Positions 54,609-64,000 of a stretch of 64,000 nucleotides of DNA are shown here, one piece after another; the first letter of the stretch is position 1, and the number at the start of each line of letters is the position of its first letter. The DNA is taken from contig JAKSGN010000038.1 of NCBI GenBank assembly GCA_024180945.1, positions 2,542,001 through 2,606,000 on the forward strand. Direction: 5' to 3'. The position numbers were made by a program, and so were the translations under genes. This DNA is from Macrophomina tecta (taxonomy: Eukaryota > Ascomycota > Dothideomycetes > Botryosphaeriales > Botryosphaeriaceae). The notes under the pieces were generated by a model. That model saw nothing but the letters and a program-made list of their open reading frames with translations, was not told the origin of the DNA and ran no database searches.

Positions 54609-54638
54609 CCGTGCGCCCTGACTTTTGCACGGGTGCGG
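54609..54638 (-). repeat. Right terminal inverted repeat of the Tc1-like element
   Basis: 30 bp, the exact reverse complement of 53329-53358, followed by TA (54639-54640). Confidence 0.95.
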
Positions 54639-55706
54639 TACACGCCGTCCTGATACAAAAGGCCGGCCGCCGCTGTCAAACTACTCCAGCGTCCTCTGCA
54701 CCCTGCCTCTCCAGCTCGCACCTCAATGTTCTGCTACACCAACGACCGAAGCTACATCTTCCTGCGCAGACCCCGAAGGCCCGCCCGAGCGCCCTGAGCA
54801 CTCTCTCGCCCGCCCGTTTTGCCGACCGTTGATCGCCGGCCGCACGCCCATTCTCCAGATCTCCCCGCCGCGGGAGTTGCTCAAGCAACCCGAGCACGTT
54901 CTTCTCTCTGCCCCGGCAGCGAGCACAGGGCACCGCCCTCTCTAGCTCCCACGGCATCGCCTGCGAGGTACGTGTGATTCCTATTGGTGTTGTTGTTGTT
55001 GTTGTTGCTGTTGCGCAGGCTGGGCGTCGTCGGCCCGGGGCATCGTCGAGTGTGTGCCCGAGTGCGCGGCCTGCAGCCCAATGCGCATCATCCTCCAACG
55101 CCTCGCTTTTCGACCGGTCACGGCAGTTGGCGCTGACTAGCAGACTGCAGTAGTGCGGCTACTGGAGCCTGATACTCCCGGTAGCCTAGGCTCGAAGACA
55201 TCAGGCTCACTGCGCCCACAGTCACGCAGGGATCCGCATTCCTTACTTATCGCCTGCCGCCCGCGCCTCGCCCGCTCATTCCTGGCCTCGCTCTCAGGCG
55301 ACGAGCGCGCTGGAGGAGATTGCGACGCCCGCAGCGCCAGCACCACCAACGAGCCGCTTCGGCTGCCTCAGCACCCCGGCCACGGGAACGAGGGGCCCCC
55401 CGCGCCCTCGAATTATATTCAGCCTTACCGACACCTGCGACTCTTGGGCAGCGCATCCCTTGACTTCTATCCCAGCTTGTCCTCGCCAGCATCTGCGCCC
55501 GGTGCCGGCCTCTATTTACTAACACCGTCGCAACCCCGCGCGCCAGCTGAGCCTTGCTAGCGGCCGGCAAGCAGAGCTGAAGCAAGCTCAGCCACCCGAC
55601 CTTCACCGCAACCGCACCACGACCCACGAGCCTTGAGCTCTCTTCGCTCGACCCTTCTCTGGCAGAAAGGTTCCGAGTGAGGTGATCCCTGATCACAGCC
55701 GTCTCC
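54639..55706. other. Intergenic region and leader of the ubiquitin-like gene
   Basis: About 1.1 kb, GC-rich on the right with random open frames in several frames. It holds a (GTT)n microsatellite and presumably the promoter and leader of the gene at 55707. Confidence 0.4.
54987..55014. repeat. (GTT)n microsatellite
   Basis: A run of GTT/TGT triplets with one GCT interruption. On the minus strand it reads as AAC repeats. Confidence 0.85.
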
Positions 55707-58234
55707 ATGCCGTAAGTCCTCCCCGCGTGTGCCCTTGTCGCAATCTCGGCGCATCACACGGCGCACCTCGTGTTGCGCTAGACAGCCTCACATGCTCAAC
55801 ACCATACTAATTTCCCGCCCTCCTCGTAGGACAAGCGTACACATCATCCACTCCTCGGGCTCGGAGCAGCACTCCACCTCCGACGACGACTACGCCGGCG
55901 GCGCTGGCGTGCATCTCTCTGATTCCAACGGCAGCAGCCAGGACGACACGGACGAGTCCCTGGATCGTCAAGACTGGGATATACTCGGCGAGGACGACAT
56001 CGACCCGTCCGACTCTGCCTCCCGTCCGCGCGCGACCCGAAGCTCCAGCAGCAGGCATCGCACTCACTCCGAGTCGCGCCCGCCGGCTCCCCGCCGCGCG
56101 CGCACTCACACTACTACCGCTCCCGAAGCTCCGCGGCCGACGCGCCGCCACAGAGCCAGGACCCTGCACCGCGACGAATACTCAAGAGAGCGGAGCGAAC
56201 ACAGTGCACACGGTCGTCGGCCAGTGTCCGACGACTTTGACGACCTGGAGTACCAAGACGATTACCCGGGCTACCCACCCCGTGGCCCGCCCGCAGGACA
56301 TCATAATCAATGGGCGCATGTCCCCCCAAGTGCAACTTCAGCATATGCTCCTAGCATGATGTCCGGCTACCAACCCAACCCATTCGGCGCGCCTATGGAC
56401 AGCCGCGCATTAGTCCACATGCCAAATGATCCTTATGGCGGATACCAGGGAAACCCCTTCGCGCCCGTTCCTCACGCAAACCCGTTCTCGCAGAACCAGA
56501 GCATGGTCGCTGGTAGTTTCTATGATCACCCACCGCCTGGTCCACGCCCTGGAATGGCCCGCCAACGCCACTCGATGCATGGCGGTTTGCCAGGCCAGCC
56601 TCCAGTTCACCCTGCCGGCGCTATGATGCCTTACTACCAAGGCTTTGATCATCACTACCCAATGCCTGCTCATATGCCTCCTTATGGCTACCCACCACCT
56701 GGTTATGGTCATCTTGAGGACCGCTCGCCTGATCGGTCAGGACGACGAGAGCGTGCCCGATCTAAGCCGTCAACCCCACCAGCTGCCGTGCCCCCGCCTC
56801 CGCCTCCACTAAGCGTCCCTCCGCCGCCGGCACCGCCGCCTCCTCCAGCCATGCCTCCTCCGCCACCAGAGCCAACCCCGGAGCAGAAAGAGGCAGCGGA
56901 ACGTCTCAAGAAGCTCGAAGATCTCCTTATGGAGCAAGCCCAGGCGAGAGCAGACAAAGCTGCTGCTAAAAAGAAAGCGGAAGAAGACGCAGCGGCCGCA
57001 GCAGCAGAGGCGAAGAAGAAGGGCGAGGAAGACAAATTAGCCAAGTTACACGACCTCCTCGTTGCTCAACGTGAGGAACAGAAGGCCCGCGACGAAGCCA
57101 TCGCAGCTGCACGCGCCGCAGAAAAGGCTGAAGCTGACGCGAAAGCCGCGAAAGATGCCGCAGAGAAACAAAAGGCTGCTGAAGACGCCGCGAAGTTGCT
57201 GGCAGCCGCCAAGAAGGCAAGAGAAGAGGCTGAAGCGAAGGCTGCAGAAGAAGCGAAAGCTACTAAGGAGGCTCACGAAAAGGCCCTTGCGGAGGCTGCG
57301 GCGGCTGCCGAAGAATTGAAGAAAGCCAAAGAAGAAGCAGAAAAGAAGGCTGCAGATGAGGCTAAAGCCAAAGAGGAAGCGGAGAAGAAGGCTGCAGAGG
57401 CCGCAGCTCCACCACCTGCTGAGAAAAAGCCGCCTATCAAGTTCAAAGACGCCGTTGGCCGGAAATTCAGTTTTCCCTGGCACATTTGCTGCACTTGGAA
57501 GGTATGTCATCAGTGACCCTCGTCTAATTGGTTTGAGCTGCACGCTGACGTATCAACAGGGCATGGAAGAGCTCATCAAGCAAGCTTTCTTGCATGTGGA
57601 CGTTATTGGCCAGCATGTTCACGACGGCCACTATGATCTTGTTGGCCCCGACGGGGAGATCATCTTGCCGCAAGTTTGGGAGACTATGGTGCAGCCTGAC
57701 TGGACTATCACGATGCACATGTGGCCTATGGAGGACCCGGCTCCCAAATCTCCGCCACCTCCACCCCCGCCGCCGGCTCCTGCATTGGGCGAGCCGTGGA
57801 TCGGTATTGATCTTCCTCACCGTCACCCATTATCGAAAGGCAAGGGGCGAGCCCCGAAGATTCTGGGCGATCCTCCAATGGGCAAAAAGAGCCGTGGGCC
57901 GCCCGCAGGTCTCAGTGGCATGGGTGCCATGCCTCCTCCTCCTCCACCACCACCGCCGCATCCGATCGTTCTTGACGTGGGCGAAGGCCCAGCTGGAGTG
58001 CAAGTTGTCACTCCTGGACCACCGCCGAAACCGAAGGCATCGAAGCCAAAAGCACAACCAAATGTAGGGTTCTTGCGTTGGACTGCTGGTGGTGCAATTC
58101 GGCCGGCGGGAAAAGGGGCAAAAAAACCTGAGAGCCCTACTGGCGGTGGTGTTTCGACTTCTTCGACAGCAGCGACACATGGCGGACATTCGCAGCACAA
58201 TGGTAATGCGGATGCTGGCTGCGTTGTGATGTGA
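55707..58234 (+). CDS. Ubiquitin-like-domain protein with Pro-rich, Ala/Lys/Glu coiled-coil and CaaX tail
   Basis: Exons 55707-55711, 55830-57501 and 57560-58234 give 783 residues. In order: an acidic Ser-rich N-terminus; an Arg/His-rich stretch; a Pro/Gly/Tyr/His-rich region (about 160-330); poly-Pro (340-375); a long Ala/Lys/Glu coiled coil (375-530); then a ubiquitin-like fold found in many fungal proteins at about 537-620. The fold starts KFKDAVGRKFSFPWHICCTW, crosses an intron, and continues GMEELIKQAF and GHYDLVGPDGEIILPQVWE. The tail is Pro/Gly-rich with another poly-Pro run and ends CVVM, a CaaX box whose Met favours farnesylation. A perfect TACTAAT branch site precedes the acceptor of the first intron, which leaves only ATGCC in exon 1. 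Function is unknown; the fungal ubiquitin-like domain is usually C-terminal in scaffold-like proteins, and membrane anchoring by prenylation is inferred. Confidence 0.88.
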
Positions 58235-59820
58235 GCCAACTTGGTTGGTCGATGAAAGTTGAACCATACACCTTCGCTTAACAGTGGGTGGCTTTCTGGA
58301 GGCATGAGTTTTATTTCTCCCGTATGGGAGTTTTTGCATGTCCTCGGGGGCTTCTGTGTGTTTTGAGATTTGGAGCAATCCTGCTTGTGTTGCGTGCTCT
58401 ACTGCTTAAGAAAGCACTTGTCTCTTCTTGCGGATGATGATAAAGCTGGCACGACTGGCGAGAGTCGTCCCGCTCATCCGTTCCTCTCCCGCAACCCTAT
58501 ATCTTCATACCCTATTGTTTGTTCAAAATTATCTGCCCGGACTACCCTTCACCCCTTTCCGCGAGCTTGATTCTTATTTTTATTTTCATGGATGCGAACC
58601 TCGTGGTCCCTGCTCCTTTTTTTTTGGTTTTGGTTGTCTTTTTTGCTCCTCCGCGCTTGATACCATCCATCATGTCTTCACACACTCCTGCCAAAAAAGC
58701 AAAGGATACCCATTCATCAATTTTTGTTTCCTCCGCCTTTTTAACGCTGTCACGATTCTCCATCACTACACGTTCCTATTTATATCTATCTCACTCGCAC
58801 CCTCTTGATATAATGGATGGTTAGAAGGCCGCGGCAGAGCTGACAGGGCGACCGGTGGAAAAAGGACAGTGACGGGCGTTCTTGTTATGCTATCGTTTGC
58901 TGGGCGTGTCTGATGCTTTTCGGCTTCGTCTCGTTCGTTCTGTTCCGCGCGCTGTCTCTGCTGCTTGCTACTATCTGCTGCCTTGGTTCGACTGAGTATT
59001 ACTGTTGGCTGAGCTGACGGGCAGGGGAGCGATAAGTGTGGGATATTCTATTGGTTTGATTGATGTGCTGATGATGTGATGATCGAATGTTAGGGGAAGG
59101 CGTGGTGTAGTACGACTTGATGATGTGATGACTGATTTGGCATGTTGAGCAGGGCTGTGGTCTTGTGAAGTTAGTGGTGGCAAGGCTGTGTGGTCAAGGT
59201 AGCAAGCAGCAGTTTTTATTTTTGGTATTTTGCGCTATCTGTATGTCTACGGTGATTGTCCTGCTATCTGTGTCTAATGGCCATCTCTGGCAGCGGAGAT
59301 TGTGGTACTGTGCCTCTTCCATTGCCTCTGCGGTCAAACTCCAAGAACTTCGAGAAGGTCCGAATGCATGCAATCATGAGTGAGAGACGTTACCCTTTGC
59401 CGATGAGACCGCAGAAGATGCTTTAGCTGTCCCAGTCTTTTCGGCTAGCCTACGGTACTTGCTGGAGTAACTTGCTTCTTCTCGGGCCTTCATCCAATGA
59501 CAGTAGGCTGGTATGCTGATAGGGTAGGACAGGTAATGCACGTAAGACTCCAGTGAACGGAAGCACGCCTTCCAATAGGGACCTTCACTTATGATTTGAC
59601 ACAAGGTCCTCTGTATATTTAGCAGCGCCTTTTATCAAACGCCACATACTGCACCGCTTCATGTTAGTCTCGGGAAGTCAATACTGCGGCTCAAGCCATG
59701 AACTATATATATACGCAGCCGCGAGGGCACGATGAAGTTCGAACGTGCATTTCACATTCACTCCTGAATCCCACGGCACAGTTACAAGGTTCAATGCTGC
59801 AGGAAAACGCATACCCCGCC
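58235..59820. other. Intergenic region, no gene recognised
   Basis: This is the 3' flank of the ubiquitin-like gene followed by about 1.3 kb of mixed, partly T-rich sequence. Short open frames occur but none has recognisable protein character. A TATATATATA stretch at 59703-59713 lies just left of the decayed gene and may be a relic of its promoter. Confidence 0.4.
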
Positions 59821-61205
59821 TACATCGGCTTCTAGATCAACTGAACCTACCGGCGTATTTTTGGAGCCGCGCTAACTCTGACTTCCTAGCGAGGCGACCT
59901 TGTCGCCCTTTCCGTTACCGTTGTTGGAACAAGCTTCTGGTGTCTCTCTTGCTTCTTCTACGAAGGGGCCACACACCCATAACAGGTCCTATCATCACGA
60001 ACATGCTACCCTCAGTAACTCAGCCAACGCTGCATGTGAGTTACTGCATTTGTGGAAAATCTTTGTAAGTCTGGCGGCGCACTTCTCACAACACACGCCA
60101 GCGTAGACTCTGAACTAGCTTCTGGGTATTCCTCAAGGTTTACCCAAGGTTTCTCAAATGAGACGCTGCTCTCACATTCGATCTCAAAAGCCCCCTCGAT
60201 AACCTTTCCCAATGCCCCCTCCCCCCTATGCCTCCTCCCAATGGCTCTGTAACTGGGTCTAGATACTCCGAGTGGAACTCGAAATATCCCACGAATACAG
60301 TGGATCTTGCAAGTACAACATTCGGGTCAAAGTAAAATGTGGTGTGAGGCCTCAGTCGCATATTGGCTGCAACACGACCTAATCTGCTCCAGGTACACAA
60401 ATTGGCTCTACTTGTATAATCTGACGAATTACATGGGTGCCCACCCCGGAGCTTAGAATCTCCAATTCCACCTTGGAGATGATCCGATTCACTGGAAATA
60501 GTGTCATATTTGGAAAGCACACCAAGGACCCTTGTATGGAGTGACCTGAGATATCCCTACAGGCGAAGTCGAACTACCGTATGTCTACTACAGAGAAGAA
60601 GCCGCCTATCCACTCAGTTGCATCTCGCAGGAACAAAGGTGCAACCCAAGTCTGCCAGGTGAAAGCCGCTATACTCTTGTCGACAACGCAGTGGGACCGG
60701 ATCACCTTCAAGATCTGTAGACTGACAACCTCACCGTTCAGTGGAACGAATGGATCTCACAATGGATGTCGAGTCACACGCCGAAGTTCTTGCAAATAGT
60801 GAACGTCTTCGGAGATCAGGCCCTATCCAGGAAGTATAGCCCTTTGAGCAGCATGCAGTGGCAGCGTATTCCGGAAAATCAATTGGCAACTCGACGTAAA
60901 ATACTGGTTCACCCCTGATCCTCACCGGCCTCCAAACGCTCTTCGTCGACATCGCCACCATTTGTCCCGGCTCTCCATATGCCGCAATCTGCAGCGACGT
61001 TCCTTATTACTCCATTACCGTCATCCTCACTCACGCCATGGACGCCCTCGAATGCTTCGGCATCCTCAGACGCCGAAACGACGTCGCCACGTACTCCTAC
61101 CTCGAGTAGTGCACAAACGAGCCGACACAGCTGCAGTGCCTAGCGCACGAGCAGCTCGGGCTCGGCACCTGGAGCGGCGTGAGCGGCTGGATGTCTTGGG
61201 TTTAG
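59821..61205 (+). pseudogene. Decayed gene of a fungal-specific multi-exon membrane/secreted protein family
   Basis: No intact frame exists, but protein-like segments are clear. One frame gives PYVYYREEAAYPLSCISQEQ and TVQWNEWISQWMSSHTPKFL, then VFGDQALSRKYSPLSSMQWQ and RIPENQLA (60571-60890). Another gives LQTLFVDIATICPGSPYAAI, VPYYSITVILTHAMDALECF and, after a stop, CTNEPTQLQCLAHEQLGLGTW (about 60925-61205). The tail matches a widespread fungal family of unknown function in which this site normally reads E-W-C/T. Here TGG has become TAG (61107-61109). Many in-frame stops lie further left (for example TAG at 60718-60720), and the two halves are out of frame. Some stops may sit in former introns. 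The family is expanded in many filamentous ascomycetes; I can name no function. Confidence 0.6.
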
Positions 61206-62703
61206 AGGGGCTGGAGAATCCGCCGACGTGGTTTGGGCACGCTGCTGATTGTTAACTCGCATGAGTTCTAGCGTTGTGTTCAAAGGTCGCAATCGTTTTA
61301 CTACCCCTTCGCGCAATAGATGTATAGTAGCTAAGCTCTGGCCATAGAAAAAGAAATGTCAACCCCCTTTGGCCGCATCTCTGGACAGCAAACGAAGACA
61401 CGAAGGCAAACTCCATCTCACAGCGGCGTCATCCCGCCTCAGGCTCTCAGCCAGATGCCCGACCTTCAGACAGGCGCGCGCGAAGTACTTAAGCAGGAGG
61501 CGCACACACACGACGGCGAAGGTGCAGACCGACACGGCCGTCGAGATCGGTGTCTGCGCCGGAGTTTGTGCCGGAGATGGCGACGCTGATCATTTAGAGG
61601 ATGTTAGTTGTGTTTCGCCAGGAGGGTTGTGTCGAAGGAAGGGGGATGGGGAGACGGTGTGTTATGAGGGGGGTGGGCGCTGCGGAGAAAAGTTTGGTAA
61701 TGGGCTTTGGTAGCCGGGTCAAAATAGGTGAGGAATGGGCGTGCAGGGGAAAGTGGAAGCGAGGCGATGGGGAATTGATGGTTCAAACACGCCGCAGAGG
61801 GGGGACATTCGCATCAGGGACGGAATCGGTGTCGGCGATTGAAGGGCAAGTTCATGCGAGACCGGGGCTTTGGCAGGATGAAAGACGCGGAAATAGAGCG
61901 AAAGAAAGTCTTTCTCTTTCTTCTCTTACAGCAGACCGAGCCGCCTTTTCCTGAGTTGGTAGTAACCGAAGGTGATGAGGGAGATGCACCAGGAGGGAAG
62001 GGCTCTAAACCACGCATAAGTGCATGCTTATCTTGTCCATCTTGCCTCTGGGAAAATTCGGTGGGCTTGACTGGAAAAATAATGATCGATAAGAGAATTC
62101 TCGGCGGGGAGGTGGCTTAGACCGCTTAGGAGAGTTTTTTTCTTCTTCTTCTTTGCTTGAGGCAGTATGTATCGAATGTGAAGCAGCTCGCACCGCACGT
62201 TTCTGACGGCTCGCGTCGGGGTTGTTTCGCACAGCCACCCACCAGAATGCGCTGATAACGAGTAGGAGCTCCAGAAGCCCGGTTCGGACGGAAAATTGCG
62301 CTGTTAAAGCGGCGTTCGAAATGATGTATTTGGCCAAAGCTTCGAGCTGTGAAGCGCTGCGAGTCATCGCAAATGCAACGCTTCGGGGAATTTGGCGAGT
62401 GTTGCCGTCTGGGCTATCTGTGGCGCAGTCTTCTTGTCCTTGGCCTGCTTCCAGTATGGGACTGGCGCGGAAGACCGTTTCGAGCATTGGGCTAGATGGA
62501 AACTCTCTGTTAAGGTAGTGGGGAAGCACTGGCTGTCATCGACATGCCGCAGCGAGGTGCATGAGTAGCAGGCACGGTGCGCTTTTCGATAGCAGAGAAA
62601 CGATGCGTAGAGTAGGGTATAGATAGTTGATGGCCAATGCACATGGAGCTAATCTCGGAAAACTTCTCGGAGAACAATTGAGCCAAACCGGCGGGCAGGG
62701 GGC
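61206..62703. other. Intergenic region, no gene recognised
   Basis: About 1.5 kb. Several overlapping open frames of 70-175 codons exist on both strands, the longest on the minus strand at 62005-62529, but none shows a known domain or consistent codon pattern. A T/C run (62135-62156) is present. Confidence 0.35.
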
Positions 62704-63244
62704 TCATGGCACCATGGCCTCAATTTGGAGAGACGAACTCGATCCACGTCGGACGTTGTCGAACATCCATCCGGCCAAACGCCGATCGGGATTCACTATG
62801 AGAAGTCCACGTTGGTGAGATATCGAGTCTTTGGTGGCTTTGTTTAAAGGCTGGCCCACCGCCATGGCCTCCCTCACGCGCCGTTGTAATCGCGTAAAGC
62901 TACTCTGTGAAAAATCAACAAAGTTGGTAAACACAATACGACCTCGGTGATCCCGAGACACCTGAATCTCGCAAAAAATCTGGAGTTTACTGACGTACCC
63001 AACCTCTCTCGCGGATGGCCCGTTTTACAGACTTGAGATATTCTTCGTTGAAGCTGTCGGACGGAAGATTGCATCTGCTGGCATGTCCCCGCTCTTGATG
63101 GGACGAGGGTAATGAATTTGTCTCATAGACTAGCGCCGTGTTGGACATCCAACCCAAGCCGTTGCATGGAAAATCAAGCACATTCAGACAGAGCCTCCCA
63201 TGGGTCTGATCTGACCCGTAAACGCCGTTCAGCCGGTGTCCCAT
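62704..63244 (-). CDS. Candidate small gene, unknown function
   Basis: A frame starting MGHRLNGVYG at 63244 runs to a donor GTACGT (62998). An in-frame continuation ends at 62704. Two acceptors keep the frame. The first, GATTCAG, gives an intron of 37 bp, unusually short, and adds VSRDHRGRIVFTNFVDFSQ. The second, TTTTCACAG, gives 94 bp and skips that piece. Both join SFNEEYLKSVKRAIRERGW to SSFTRLQRRVREAMAVGQPL. The product would be about 140-160 residues, partly helical and basic, with no domain I recognise. It starts only 81 bp past the BRN1 stop, on the same strand, so it may also be part of the BRN1 3' region or a remnant. Confidence 0.35.
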
Positions 63245-63325
63245 GCAATAACCCTCAGTCCCATTTCATCATATAGAAATAATCCGCAGAATCGTTGCAG
63301 ACGTCAAACTCTGTTCCATTAGAGC

Positions 63326-64000
63326 TTACTCAGCACCCTCAAGAATTGCCCGGGGATCCTTTCTGATTGTGAGATCTGTAAAGTTTTCCTCGTTCTCAAT
63401 TAGCAACCCCTTTTCGTTAGCGAGATGCAGGAGGCAGATGAAGCAGTAACTTGTCGAAATATCAGCCATCTGCTTCTTAGGATACACTGCTTGCAAATTG
63501 TTGACCACATCAGTGAATTTGAGTGACCCGTCCGAGGCTTTGGGTGCAATTGGAGCGGGCGTCTTGTTGAGCAAGATGGACTGCAAATACATGTCAGCGA
63601 ATTGGGCGATGTATCGTGCGCGGGCGTTCAGCAAAACTCACGTCTTCGTTGTTCTCTTCTGGGCTCTCAATACCGATGCCGCGCCACATCTCCTCCTTCA
63701 ACCGTCGCACGTCGACCTTCTTTGCTACCCGCGCATACTGCACATATTCTGGTCGTAGTCTTCTGCTCTGAGTGACAAGCTGTGTACCAAAAGCACCTTC
63801 CTGGTTACCATTGAGCACGCTAGCTTCACCAGTCTGAGCATCCTCCTTAAACTCGGGTGGCGGCGAGAACATTTCGCGTGCGTCAGCGAAGATATCACTA
63901 TCATCGTCTCCACCCACAGCGCCCAGACCATCGTCCTGGAAGAAGTCGGCATCGTAGGTTCCTTGCGCAGGCGCATCCTCGTTCTCAGGGTTCTGAGCAG
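63326..64000 (-). CDS. BRN1: Condensin complex subunit 2 (Brn1/CAP-H kleisin), 3' part
   Basis: Brn1/CAP-H is the kleisin that bridges Smc2-Smc4 and the HEAT subunits of condensin in mitotic chromosome compaction. Only the C-terminal part is in the window. The exon 64000-63642 continues beyond the right edge, and the last exon is 63580-63326 (intron 61 bp, GTGAGT...TTTGCAG). It encodes an acidic segment (DIFADAREMFSPPPEFKE), then the conserved YVQYARVAKKVDVRRLKEEM and WRGIG. After the intron come KFTDVVNNLQAVYPKKQMAD and ISTSYCFICLLHLANEKGLL, the C-terminal winged-helix region that contacts the Smc head. The C-terminus ends at a normal position after RKDPRAILEGAE. No defect is visible in the portion seen. 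Confidence 0.93.

Larger units (their letters stand above)
53329..54638 (-). mobile_element. Tc1/mariner-type DNA transposon, complete ends, 1,310 bp
   Basis: The element is bounded by identical 30-bp terminal inverted repeats and flanked by TA on both sides (53327-53328 and 54639-54640), the classical target-site duplication of this superfamily. It carries one minus-strand transposase gene. Perfect identity of the two ends suggests insertion not long ago. The transposase is broken by a frameshift, so this copy would need transposase from elsewhere. It sits in intergenic DNA between PCH2 and the ubiquitin-like gene and interrupts no recognisable gene. Confidence 0.93.

Noticed and set aside
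61350..61600. Minus-strand peptide reminiscent of the start of PTH11-like receptors (TAVSVCTFAVVCVRLLLKYF)
   Set aside because: Only one hydrophobic segment is seen, with no following helices in any frame; the likeness is too short to call even a fragment.
62005..62529. Minus-strand frame of 174 codons
   Set aside because: Its single hydrophobic stretch is not followed by recognisable motifs. Overlapping frames on both strands are also open and the 3' part is low complexity.

Overview
The window is nuclear DNA of a filamentous ascomycete (Pezizomycotina; Dothideomycetes is my best guess, from protein flavour only). The evidence is compact protein-coding genes on both strands, introns of about 50-80 nt with GT-AG ends and CTAAC/CTGAC-type branch sites, and fungal-specific families such as EIS1, FCF2, mS41/FYV4, an ERD1-type EXS protein and a TPS3/TSL1-type trehalose subunit. 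I see no tRNA, rRNA or CRISPR array. Exon boundaries come from reading frame continuity, splice signals and family conservation; none has been tested against transcripts.

Layout. 0.6-11 kb: RPT4 (26S proteasome ATPase), a small mitochondrial-looking protein, RAMP4/YSY6 (translocon), ERD1 (Golgi/ER retention), a small membrane protein and a polytopic membrane protein. 11.5-17 kb: a very long MBD4-type DNA glycosylase whose N-terminal half carries three copies of an unrecognised module. 17-29 kb: two gene-poor stretches of about 4 kb flank a 1,305-residue, probably N-myristoylated disordered protein. 29-46 kb: a TPS3/TSL1-like trehalose synthase subunit, a Gly/Ala/Lys-rich protein, FCF2 (rRNA processing), IZH3-like (PAQR), THOC5 (mRNA export), a PTP-fold phosphatase and EIS1 (eisosome). 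47-52 kb: KIN28/CDK7 divergent from mS41, whose leader may hold a spliced upstream ORF ending at an ATGA overlap, then PCH2/TRIP13. 53-54.6 kb: a complete 1,310-bp Tc1/mariner element with 30-bp terminal inverted repeats and a TA duplication; its transposase is frameshifted. 55.7-58.2 kb: an Ala/Pro-rich protein with a ubiquitin-like domain and a C-terminal CaaX box. 59.8-61.2 kb: a decayed gene of a fungal-specific family. The right edge holds the 3' part of BRN1/CAP-H (condensin), with a weakly supported small gene behind it.

Most genes are single-copy housekeeping functions and do not form a pathway cluster. The less ordinary items are the repeat-bearing MBD4-like glycosylase, the CaaX-tailed ubiquitin-like protein, the mS41 leader ORF, the autonomous-looking but broken Tc1 element, and the decayed gene. 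I did not find a convincing new multi-gene system.
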